Below, piece by piece: positions 23,306 to 30,706 of a DNA stretch of 64,000 bases. Below the pieces are notes generated by a model. The model was not told where the DNA came from and made no database searches. It saw nothing but the letters and a program-made list of their open reading frames with translations. A program made the translations under genes and the position numbers. Source of the stretch: Elusimicrobiota bacterium (GTDB taxonomy: Bacteria > Elusimicrobiota > Elusimicrobia > UBA1565 > UBA9628); assembly GCA_016218545.1 (NCBI GenBank), contig JACRDQ010000019.1:124001-188000 (forward strand), given 5' to 3'. Position 1 is the first letter of the stretch. Each line of letters opens with the position of its first letter.

Positions 23306-24379
23306 ATGGACCTGCAATCCATGCTGCAGAAGATGATCGACACCAACGCCAGCGACCTCCACATCCGGGCGGGCGGGCCCGCGTACCTCCGGATCGACGG
23401 CGAGATGACGGTCGCGGCTCCCGAGGTCCTGAACCAGGCGGCGGTCGAGGGGATGCTCGGTCAGATCTCGACCAACCGCGCCAAGAAGATGTACGAGGCC
23501 AAGGGCGAGGCGGACTTCTCCTACCAGGCCGGCGAGGTGGCGCGCTTCCGCATCAACGCCTTCCGCCAGCGCGGGCGCCTGAGCATGGCCATCCGCAAGA
23601 TCCCCATGAAGATCCCCACCTTCGAGGAGCTGCGCCTGCCGGCCGCGACCATGCGCAAGATCGCCGACAACAGCCGCGGCCTGATCCTCGTGACGGGCAT
23701 CACCGGGTCGGGCAAGTCCTCGACCCTCTCCGCCATGGTGGACTACATCAACCAGACCCGGGCCGAGCACGTCCTCACGATCGAGGACCCCATCGAGTTC
23801 GTGCACAAGGACAAGAAGGCCGTCGTCACCCAGCGCGAGATCGGCGAGGACACGACCTCCTACGCCGAGGGCCTCAAGATGGCCATGCGCCAGGACCCCG
23901 ACGTCATCCTCGTCGGCGAGATGCGCGACCTCGAGACCACCTCGGCCGCGCTGACCGCGGCGCTGACCGGGCACCTCGTGCTCGGGACCTTGCACACGAC
24001 CGACGCCATCCAGACCATCTCCCGCGTCATCGACCTCTACCCGCCGCACCAGCAGTCGCTCATCCGGATCCAGCTTGCGGAGAGCCTCAAGGCCGTCATC
24101 AGCCAGCGCCTCCTGCCCGGCATCAAGGGCGGGCGCGTCCCGGCCATCGAGATCCTCATCGTGACGGGACACGTGAAGAAGTGCATCGAGGAGAACAAGG
24201 CGGTCGAGATCATGCAGGCGTGCTCGAAGGGGCAGTTCTACGGGATGGTGACGTTCAATCAGTCGCTCGTCAAGCTCTTCAAGGACGGTATGGTGAAGGA
24301 ATCGGACGTCCTGGACGCGGCTTCGAGCCCGGACGACGTCAAACTGGCGATGCGCGGCATCGAGCAGGAGGTCAAGTAA
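23306..24379 (+). CDS. pilT: Type IV pilus retraction ATPase
   Basis: A 357-residue secretion-superfamily ATPase that powers pilus disassembly and twitching. It has the N-terminal PAS-like domain (DLHIRAGGPAYLRIDGE), Walker A (GITGSGKSSTLSAMV), an Asp box around IEDPIEFVHKDKK, Walker B-type VILVGEMRDLET and the His box TGHLVLGTLHTTDA. It follows ftsZ after 2 nt, so it is almost certainly cotranscribed with the division genes. No other pilus gene is in the window. The PilT rather than PilB identity follows from its length and the compact N-terminal domain. Confidence 0.96.
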   Translation: MDLQSMLQKMIDTNASDLHIRAGGPAYLRIDGEMTVAAPEVLNQAAVEGMLGQISTNRAKKMYEAKGEADFSYQAGEVARFRINAFRQRGRLSMAIRKIPMKIPTFEELRLPAATMRKIADNSRGLILVTGITGSGKSSTLSAMVDYINQTRAEHVLTIEDPIEFVHKDKKAVVTQREIGEDTTSYAEGLKMAMRQDPDVILVGEMRDLETTSAALTAALTGHLVLGTLHTTDAIQTISRVIDLYPPHQQSLIRIQLAESLKAVISQRLLPGIKGGRVPAIEILIVTGHVKKCIEENKAVEIMQACSKGQFYGMVTFNQSLVKLFKDGMVKESDVLDAASSPDDVKLAMRGIEQEVK

Positions 24380-24381
24380 TC

Positions 24382-25143
24382 ATGTTCGCCGAGGGATATA
24401 TCGGGATCGCAGGGACCATCGGGGTGGGCAAGAGCACCCTCACGGAGGACCTGGCGCGGGCCCTGAACTTCGAGGCCGTGCTCGAGGAGGTGGACGGCAA
24501 CCCCTACCTCGAGAGCTTCTACCACGACATGAAGGGCTTCGGGACCATGATGCAGGTCTGGCTCCTCAACCACCGCTTCCGCCAGCATCGCGAGTTCGTC
24601 ACGCGCATCTCGCTCGGCAAGATCCGCGGCGTGGTGCAGGACCGGACCATCTGGGAGGACACCATCTTCGCCCGGATGCTGAACAACCATCCGGACAAGA
24701 TCATCACCGACCTCGACTACAACACCTACCTCGACCTCTTCGACAACATGGTCCTGCGCGAGCTGGTCTTCCCCCAGCTCATGATTTACCTCGATGTGAA
24801 CCCCGAGACCGCCGTCAACCGCATCAAGCGGCGCGGCCGGGTGATGGAGCAGACCATCACCCTCGAGTACCTGACCATGCTCCGCGACAATTACGAGCAG
24901 TTCATCAGCGAGATGGAGCAGGCCGGGGTGCGCATCCTGCGGCTGAACTGGGAGAAGTTCCCGCCCATCTCCGAGGTCGTGCGGCTCGTGCACGAATACT
25001 CGCTGAGGCCGTCCAGCTTCACCAAGTGGGTCCGGCCCCTGCGCAAGGCGCCGACCATGAAGCCCAAGCTCGACGTCAACATCGAGCCCAACGCCCCCAA
25101 GGAGGCGAAAGGCTCCGCCGAGGTCCCCGCGCATGCCGGCTGA
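24382..25143 (+). CDS. Deoxynucleoside kinase (dAdo/dGuo kinase family)
   Basis: A 253-residue member of the deoxynucleoside kinase family that phosphorylates salvaged deoxynucleosides. The P-loop is IAGTIGVGKSTLTEDLA (about 8-24). LEEVDGNPYLESFYHD, the DRS-like VQDRTIWEDTIFARML (about 88-103), the IYLDVNPETAVNRIKRRGR lid and LTMLRDNYEQF all match the bacterial dAK/dGK group. The basic tail (about 215-253) is an extension beyond the usual length of about 210-220. It starts 2 nt after pilT and overlaps pgeF by 11 nt. Confidence 0.93.
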   Translation: MFAEGYIGIAGTIGVGKSTLTEDLARALNFEAVLEEVDGNPYLESFYHDMKGFGTMMQVWLLNHRFRQHREFVTRISLGKIRGVVQDRTIWEDTIFARMLNNHPDKIITDLDYNTYLDLFDNMVLRELVFPQLMIYLDVNPETAVNRIKRRGRVMEQTITLEYLTMLRDNYEQFISEMEQAGVRILRLNWEKFPPISEVVRLVHEYSLRPSSFTKWVRPLRKAPTMKPKLDVNIEPNAPKEAKGSAEVPAHAG

Positions 25144-25894
25144 AGGGGCCTGCCGGCTCCCTGAGCGCGCCGTCTCCCCTGCGTTCCTGCGGGGGGAGGA
25201 CGGGCTGCTCAAGGACGCCAGGCTCTCGGCCGCGAGCGTGCGCCACGGCTTCACGACCAGGCCCCTGGGCGACATGGCCGACCCCGCCCGCAGGCGGGCT
25301 TTCTTCGGGAGTCTGGGCTTGAAGGACGAGACCGGACTCTGGCTCAAGCAGGTGCACGGCGACCGCGTGGTCCGCTGGCCGGAGGACCTGGCCTCCCAGG
25401 GGGACGGCGCGCCCTTGCGCGCCGATGGTTGGATCGCGGCTGCGCCTTCCCGGCCCCTGTGCGTCTACACCGCCGACTGCGCGCCCCTGCTCCTCTGGGA
25501 CGCCACCCTGCGCTTCGGCGGGGTCTTCCACGTGGGCTGGCGGGGCGCCGCGGCCGGGCTTCCCAGGAGCGCGGCGGCCTCCCTGAGGGAGGCCTTCGGC
25601 GTCAGGCCCGCGGACCTGCGGGCCTGCGTGGGGCCCCACATCCGGCCCTGCTGCTTCAAGGTGGGGCCCGAGGTGGCGGAACGCTTCAATGGACGGAGCG
25701 TGGTCGAGCGGCCGGGCGGCCCGTTCGTGGACCTCGCAGGCGAGATCGCGGCCCAGCTGGTCGAGGCGGGGCTCGACCGCGCCTCCGTGGCTTTGAGCCC
25801 CGAGTGCACCTGCTGCCGGCCCGAGGCGTTCTATTCCTTCCGGAGGGACAAGGCCAGGGACTCGCTCATGGCGTTCCTGGTCCTGGAGCCATGA
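25133..25894 (+). CDS. pgeF: Peptidoglycan editing factor / YfiH family protein
   Basis: A 253-residue protein of the YfiH (laccase-domain, Cu-oxidase_4) family. In E. coli this family removes mis-incorporated L-Ser from UDP-MurNAc, and other members act as purine-nucleoside phosphorylases. Zinc/active-site features are present: KQVHGDRVVRW (His), YTADCAPLLLWD (Cys), FHVGWRGAAAGL (His) and VGPHIRPCCFKVGPEV. The start overlaps the kinase gene and the stop overlaps hisC by ATGA. Adjacency to a deoxynucleoside kinase would suit either the nucleoside or the cell-wall role. Confidence 0.93.
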   Translation: MPAEGACRLPERAVSPAFLRGEDGLLKDARLSAASVRHGFTTRPLGDMADPARRRAFFGSLGLKDETGLWLKQVHGDRVVRWPEDLASQGDGAPLRADGWIAAAPSRPLCVYTADCAPLLLWDATLRFGGVFHVGWRGAAAGLPRSAAASLREAFGVRPADLRACVGPHIRPCCFKVGPEVAERFNGRSVVERPGGPFVDLAGEIAAQLVEAGLDRASVALSPECTCCRPEAFYSFRRDKARDSLMAFLVLEP

Positions 25895-27009
25895 GCACGA
25901 CCATCCAGCCGCGGCGCTTCCTCCGGGCCCTGGTGCCTTACATCCCGGGCAAGGCCATCGCGGCGGTCCAGCGGGAGCTGGGCCTGAGGTCCATCGTCAA
26001 GCTCGCCTCCAACGAGAATCCGCTGGGCCCCTCCCCCAAGGCCCTGGCCGCCTTCCGCCGCGCGACCGCTGACTGCGCGCTCTATCCCGAGGGGTCGAGC
26101 CCCGAGCTCAGGCACGCCCTGGCGCGTTTCCACCGCCTGGCTCCCGAGAGCGTCATCGTGGGCAACGGCTCCGACGAGATCATCCGGCTGCTCTGCGAGG
26201 CCTTCCTCGAGCCTGACGACGAGGTCATCGTGAGCCAGTACGGCTTCATCCGCTTCAAACAGCAGGCGGCCATGATGGGGGGCAAGATCATCGAGGTCCC
26301 CATGGTGGATTGGACCCACGACCTGCGGACCATGGGCAGGACCGCGAGCCTGCGCACGAAGATCGTCTTCGTCGCCAACCCCAACAATCCCACGGGCACC
26401 TACAACACCGAAGCCGAGCTCGCCGAGCTCCTCGGCATCGTGCCGGCCTCCACCCTCGTGGTCGTCGACGAGGCCTACGGACATTTCGCCGCGGACATGC
26501 CCGACTTCCCGCGCACGGTGCCGGGCCTGTTGCTGCGGCATCCCAACCTCGTGGTCATGCGGACCTTCTCGAAGGCGTACGGTCTGGCGGGCCTGCGGGT
26601 GGGCTACGGACTGGCCGACCCCGAGCTCGTGGGCTGGCTGGACCGCATCCGCATGCCTTTCAACGTGAACCTCCCCGCGCAGCGGGCCTGCGTCGAGGCG
26701 CTCAAGGACGCGGCGTTCGTCAAGCGCAGCGTGGCGCTCGTCTCCAAGGGCAGGGAATCCCTCGGCCGGGAGATCCGGTCCATGGGCATGGACGTGCTCG
26801 ATTCCGCCGGGAACTTCCTCTTCGTCCACACTCCTGTGCCCGGCCGCACGCTCTTCCACGCCTTGCTGCGGCGCGGGGTCATCATCAGGCCCATGGACGA
26901 GTACGGCCTCGCCAAGTCCGTGCGCATCACCGTGGGCACGCCGGGCCAGAACAGGACCATGCTCAAGGCCCTCCGCGAGGTCCTGGCGCAGGCGAGGAGC
27001 GCGTCATGA
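25891..27009 (+). CDS. hisC: Histidinol-phosphate aminotransferase
   Basis: A 372-residue PLP aminotransferase. Motifs are KLASNENPLGPSPKA, YPEGSSPELRHALA, GNGSDEIIRLL, VANPNNPTGTY, VVDEAYGHF and the PLP-lysine motif RTFSKAYGLAGLRVGYG. These match HisC (histidinol-phosphate/imidazole-acetol phosphate), although isolated HisC-like genes outside a his operon sometimes act on aromatic keto acids. ATGA overlaps occur at both ends (pgeF and cmk). No other his gene is present here. Confidence 0.93.
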   Translation: MSTTIQPRRFLRALVPYIPGKAIAAVQRELGLRSIVKLASNENPLGPSPKALAAFRRATADCALYPEGSSPELRHALARFHRLAPESVIVGNGSDEIIRLLCEAFLEPDDEVIVSQYGFIRFKQQAAMMGGKIIEVPMVDWTHDLRTMGRTASLRTKIVFVANPNNPTGTYNTEAELAELLGIVPASTLVVVDEAYGHFAADMPDFPRTVPGLLLRHPNLVVMRTFSKAYGLAGLRVGYGLADPELVGWLDRIRMPFNVNLPAQRACVEALKDAAFVKRSVALVSKGRESLGREIRSMGMDVLDSAGNFLFVHTPVPGRTLFHALLRRGVIIRPMDEYGLAKSVRITVGTPGQNRTMLKALREVLAQARSAS

Positions 27010-27722
27010 CCCGGCGCCTCCAGGGACGACGCGCCCCTGCGCGCCGGAAGGGGAAGATCATCGCCATCGACGGGCCCGCCGGGGTCGGCAAGTCCACCGT
27101 GGGCCACCTGGTGGCCGAGAGGCTGGGTTACGATTTCATCAACACGGGCGAGATGTTCCGCGCCCTGGCGTGGAAGGCCATCGCCGCGGGCGTGCCGGTC
27201 GAGGACCTCCGCGCCGTGGCCGCGCTGGCGGGACGGCTGAAGTGGGAGTTCCGCCCGACGCCGGAGCGGACGCTGAAGACCTTCATCGACGGCGAGAGCG
27301 TGGCGCCCTTCCTCAGGGACGAGGGCGTGAGCGCGGCCTCAAGCGCCGTGGCGGCCAACCCCGGGGTGCGCCGGTTCATGTGCCGGCTCCAGCGGCGCCT
27401 GGGCGCGGCCGGGGCGATCGTCATGGAGGGCCGCGACATCGGGACCCACGTGTTCCCGGACGCGGAGCACAAGATCTACCTCGACGCCGACGTGGACGAG
27501 CGCGCGCGGCGGCGCTACCGCCAGCTCCGGGCTTCCGGGGCCAAGGCCCGCCTGCAGGCCGTGCGCGAGGCCATGCTCAAGCGCGACCTCAACGATCTCA
27601 AGCGCAAGATCAACCCTCTCTCGACCGCGTCCGACGCGGTCGTGCTGGATTCGACCCACCTGACCCTGCACGAGGTGGCGGAGAAGATCATCCGGATGGT
27701 CCGGAGGAACGGCGGAAGATGA
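27006..27722 (+). CDS. cmk: Cytidylate kinase
   Basis: A 238-residue CMP/dCMP kinase of normal length. The P-loop is IAIDGPAGVGKSTVGHLVAERLGY (positions about 19-42). It also has FINTGEMFRALAWKA, the CMP-binding MEGRDIGTHVFPDAEHKIYLDA, and the lid with RDLNDLKRKINPLSTASDAVVLDST. The gene overlaps hisC and plsC by ATGA, and an S1-protein gene follows. A cmk-plsC-rpsA string is a well-known arrangement in several bacterial phyla. Confidence 0.97.
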   Translation: MTRRLQGRRAPARRKGKIIAIDGPAGVGKSTVGHLVAERLGYDFINTGEMFRALAWKAIAAGVPVEDLRAVAALAGRLKWEFRPTPERTLKTFIDGESVAPFLRDEGVSAASSAVAANPGVRRFMCRLQRRLGAAGAIVMEGRDIGTHVFPDAEHKIYLDADVDERARRRYRQLRASGAKARLQAVREAMLKRDLNDLKRKINPLSTASDAVVLDSTHLTLHEVAEKIIRMVRRNGGR

Positions 27723-28315
27723 GAGCTTGCCGCTGGACCTGGTTGCGCCGCCTCTCCTACGGCCTGGTCGAGGCCCTGGCGAGGACGCTCTGGCCGCTGA
27801 AAGTCTCGGGCCTCGAGCACGTCCCCGGCGAGGGCCCGCTCATCGTCGCGTCGAACCACGTCTCCCTCTGCGACGGGCCCATGCTCAGCGTGGCCCTGGG
27901 CGACGCGCGGGGACTGCGGTTCCTCGCCAAGGCCGAGCTCTTCAAGGTGCCGGGCCTGGGATGCTACCTCTCGGCCGTGGGCAACATCCCCGTGGACCGT
28001 TCGCGCGGCGACGTGGCGGCCATGCGCGCCGCGGTGACGATGGTCCGCAGCGGGGGCTGCCTGGGGATGTTCCCCGAGGGGACCCGGGGCAAGGGGCAGG
28101 GGGCCGGGACGGCCAAGCCGGGCGTGGGCTTCCTCGCCCGCGAGACGGGCGCGCCGGTGGTCCCGGCCCGCGTGGTGAACACGGACAGATTTCCTATGCC
28201 GCATCGCGTCGAGGTGAGGTTCGGCCCGCCCATGGTCTTCCAGGGCGACCCGGAGGACAAGAAGGCGTGCCGCGACTTCGCCGAGGAGCTGATGGAGCGC
28301 ATCAGGAAGCTGTGA
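27719..28315 (+). CDS. plsC: 1-acyl-sn-glycerol-3-phosphate acyltransferase
   Basis: A 198-residue inner-membrane-associated acyltransferase that makes phosphatidic acid. The catalytic motif NHVSLCD (NHxxxxD, about 46-52), the substrate motif GNIPVDRSRGD, FPEGTRGKGQ (the EGTR motif) and the block-IV PVVPARVVN are intact. An N-terminal hydrophobic stretch (RRLSYGLVEALARTLW) fits a membrane-peripheral helix. It is cotranslated with cmk via ATGA. Confidence 0.95.
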   Translation: MRACRWTWLRRLSYGLVEALARTLWPLKVSGLEHVPGEGPLIVASNHVSLCDGPMLSVALGDARGLRFLAKAELFKVPGLGCYLSAVGNIPVDRSRGDVAAMRAAVTMVRSGGCLGMFPEGTRGKGQGAGTAKPGVGFLARETGAPVVPARVVNTDRFPMPHRVEVRFGPPMVFQGDPEDKKACRDFAEELMERIRKL

Positions 28316-28373
28316 TCGATCCGGTGGCGGGCTCGGACCGCGGGTCCGGCCCCGTTACCCAAGGGGTGCTACG

Positions 28374-29723
28374 ATGGACCATGACCATGACAGGACGTCC
28401 GAGACCGGAAACGAGACCGAGGCCGCAGCCGCGCAGGACGACGCTTCCCTCGAGCTGACGCCGGAGGCCGAGCCGGAGAACCCGGCGGAGCAGGCCCCGG
28501 AGCCCGAGGAGAGCATGGAGTCGCTCCTCGCCCAGCAGAGCAAGTTCTCCGAGATGCTGACCGGCCGCAAGCCCGTCTGGGTCAAGGTGATCCAGGTGAC
28601 CAAGGACGCCGTCCTCGTGGACATCGGCGAGAAGCGCGAGGGCACCGTCCCGCTCTCCGAGTTCGGCCCTCAGGCCAAGGAGGGCGAGGCCGCCGAGGGC
28701 CGCAAGCCCGCCGTGGGCCAGCGCATCCCCGTCATCCTGATGACCGGCATCCGGTCGGACCGGGCGACCCTGCTCTCGTACCGGAAGGCGCGCGAGTCCC
28801 TGGCCTGGGACGCCGCGGTCAGGGCCCACGCCGAGAAGAGCCGCGTGCGCGGCACGGTGACCGCCCACGTCAAGGGAGGGTTCCTGGTGGACGTCGGCGG
28901 TGTCCGCGCCTTCCTGCCCGCCTCCTTGGCCGACCTGAGACCCGTGCGCTCGCCCGAGCGCATGCTCAAGACCGGAGTGCGCTGCTACATCATCGAGCTC
29001 AACCAGTCCAAGAAGCAGGTGGTGCTCTCCCGCAAGGCCGTCCTCGAGGAGGACGCCGCCAAGCGGAGGGCCAAGACCCTCGCCGAGCTCCGCGTGGGCG
29101 AGGTCCGCATCGGCCGCGTGGTGCACGCCGGAGCCGAGGGGCTCCTCGTCGACATCGGCGGCCTGGAGGGCTTCGTGAAGACCGAGGACATCTGCTGGGG
29201 CAAGCCCAAGGCGTCTTCGGAGCTCGCCCGGGGAGGCAAGCTCAAGGTCAAGGTCCTCGGCAAGCCCGCCGAGGGCAGCCCCGACAAGGTCTCCCTGGGG
29301 ATCAAGCAGCTCACGCCCAATCCCGCGGACGGCCTGCGCCGGAAGTTCGCGCCCAAGGCCGTGGTCCGCGGCAAGGTCGTCGAGTCCTCGCCGGCCGGCG
29401 TGACCCTCAGGCTCGAGGACGGGACCGCCGCCTTCTGCTTCCCGGCCGATTGCGTCGAGGGGCAGGCCTACAAGGAGGGAGACCAGGTCTCGGGCGTCGT
29501 CTCCGGCGTCGATGGGACGAACCTCCGCGTGACCGTCTCCCTCAGGAAGCTCGACGACATGAAAGAGCGCAAGAGGATGGCGTCCTACCTCAAGCCGCCG
29601 CCGCCGCTGACCCTGGGCGAGCTGCTGGCGCCCGCCTCCTCGCCGGCGCCCTCCGAGGAGAGGGGCGGCAAGGACGACCCGCCGGCCGCCGGAGGCGGCT
29701 CGAGGAAGCAGGCCGTCGCCTGA
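28374..29723 (+). CDS. rpsA: S1-domain RNA-binding protein (ribosomal protein S1-like)
   Basis: A 449-residue protein with an acidic N-terminus (about 1-55) and four S1/OB folds. The repeats begin near KPVWVKVIQVTKDAVLVDIGEKREG, RVRGTVTAHVKGGFLVDVGG, RIGRVVHAGAEGLLVDIGGLEG and VVRGKVVESSPAGVTLRLEDG. Four repeats is shorter than the six of E. coli S1 but usual in many other phyla. Position after cmk-plsC supports the rpsA identity and a role in mRNA binding on the 30S subunit. A Pro/Ser/Ala-rich C-terminal tail follows the last domain. The 3' end shares one base with the next gene (TGATG). Confidence 0.88.
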   Translation: MDHDHDRTSETGNETEAAAAQDDASLELTPEAEPENPAEQAPEPEESMESLLAQQSKFSEMLTGRKPVWVKVIQVTKDAVLVDIGEKREGTVPLSEFGPQAKEGEAAEGRKPAVGQRIPVILMTGIRSDRATLLSYRKARESLAWDAAVRAHAEKSRVRGTVTAHVKGGFLVDVGGVRAFLPASLADLRPVRSPERMLKTGVRCYIIELNQSKKQVVLSRKAVLEEDAAKRRAKTLAELRVGEVRIGRVVHAGAEGLLVDIGGLEGFVKTEDICWGKPKASSELARGGKLKVKVLGKPAEGSPDKVSLGIKQLTPNPADGLRRKFAPKAVVRGKVVESSPAGVTLRLEDGTAAFCFPADCVEGQAYKEGDQVSGVVSGVDGTNLRVTVSLRKLDDMKERKRMASYLKPPPPLTLGELLAPASSPAPSEERGGKDDPPAAGGGSRKQAVA

Positions 29724-30706
29724 TGCTGCGTTCGCCGTCCGAGCTGAAGTCCGGCGTCGAGGGCCCGCGCATCAAGTCCCGGGTCCTGCCGGAGCGCTTC
29801 TTCTCCCAGGCCCGCTCCTGGGTGCTGTTGGGCTTCGTGCTGATCGGGCCAGCCCTCTTCGTCTTCGGCTGGTACTGGAACTACCGCCGGGTGGACCTTC
29901 CCAGGCGGGGGCCGTCGGGGAGCGTGCCGACCGTGCCGAACATGGACCACGAGCTCCGGGCCGCGCAGGAGAAGCTCAGGGGCGACCCCCAGGATCCGGG
30001 GGCGCTGGTGCGCCTCGGGGTCCTCTACTTCGAGAAGGGCAAAGAGCATTTCCCGGACGCCATCAACGCCTTGGAGGAGGCCCGCGACCTCGGAGCCCTG
30101 GACGCGAGGGTCTTCTACTGCCTGGGCATGATGTACCAGGACCTCGGGCTCTCCGGGTTCGCGGTGGACGAGTTCCGGCGCTACCTGCGGAACAACCCCG
30201 AGGACCGGGAGGTCCGGCTGCTCGTGGCCAAGCTCCTCTACCAGCTCGGCCGTCATCCCGAGGCCGTGAGCGAGTACGAGCGCCTCAAGTACCAGTATCC
30301 CAACGACAAGATCGTCGAGGAGAATCTGGGCCTGAGCCTGTGGGCCGCCAAGCAGTACGCCCGCGCCGCGGAGTCCTTCCTGGCGCTCAAGGGCTACGGC
30401 GCGGCCGAGGCGCGGCGCTCCGCCTTCTACCAGGGACAGCTCGACTTCGACCAGATGCTTTACAACGCCGCGCTCGAGCATCTCTTGCTGGCCGTCCCCG
30501 GCTCCCCGGACGCGGCCGTGCCCGAGGACAAGCTCCACGCGGTCCTGGCCGCGACCTACCAGAAGCTGGGGCGCGTCGATGAGGCCCGCGCCTCCTGGGA
30601 GAAGGTCCTCTCCCTCGCTCCCAAGGACGTGAAGGCCCAGGTCGCCCTGCGGGACCTCAACCGCCGCCACCCTCCGAAGAAGACCAAGCCCGCCAAGAAG
30701 GCGTAG
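29723..30706 (+). CDS. Membrane-anchored TPR protein
   Basis: A 327-residue protein with one N-terminal membrane segment (about 33-52, VLLGFVLIGPALFVFGWYW), followed by roughly six TPR-like repeats (about 75-310). Examples are GALVRLGVLYFEKGKEHFPDAI, VFYCLGMMYQDLGLSGFAVDEF, LLVAKLLYQLGRHPEAVSEY and LAATYQKLGRVDEARASWEKVL. It ends in a Lys-rich tail. It is a probable protein-protein scaffold on the periplasmic face. It is one base from the S1 gene and abuts the protease-barrel gene. Confidence 0.85.
   Translation: MLRSPSELKSGVEGPRIKSRVLPERFFSQARSWVLLGFVLIGPALFVFGWYWNYRRVDLPRRGPSGSVPTVPNMDHELRAAQEKLRGDPQDPGALVRLGVLYFEKGKEHFPDAINALEEARDLGALDARVFYCLGMMYQDLGLSGFAVDEFRRYLRNNPEDREVRLLVAKLLYQLGRHPEAVSEYERLKYQYPNDKIVEENLGLSLWAAKQYARAAESFLALKGYGAAEARRSAFYQGQLDFDQMLYNAALEHLLLAVPGSPDAAVPEDKLHAVLAATYQKLGRVDEARASWEKVLSLAPKDVKAQVALRDLNRRHPPKKTKPAKKA

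Noticed and set aside
28368..28376. TGCTACGAT as a -10 box for the S1-protein gene
   Set aside because: The proposed start ATG lies inside the box and no later in-frame start fits before the first S1 domain, so the gene is more likely read from the upstream operon.
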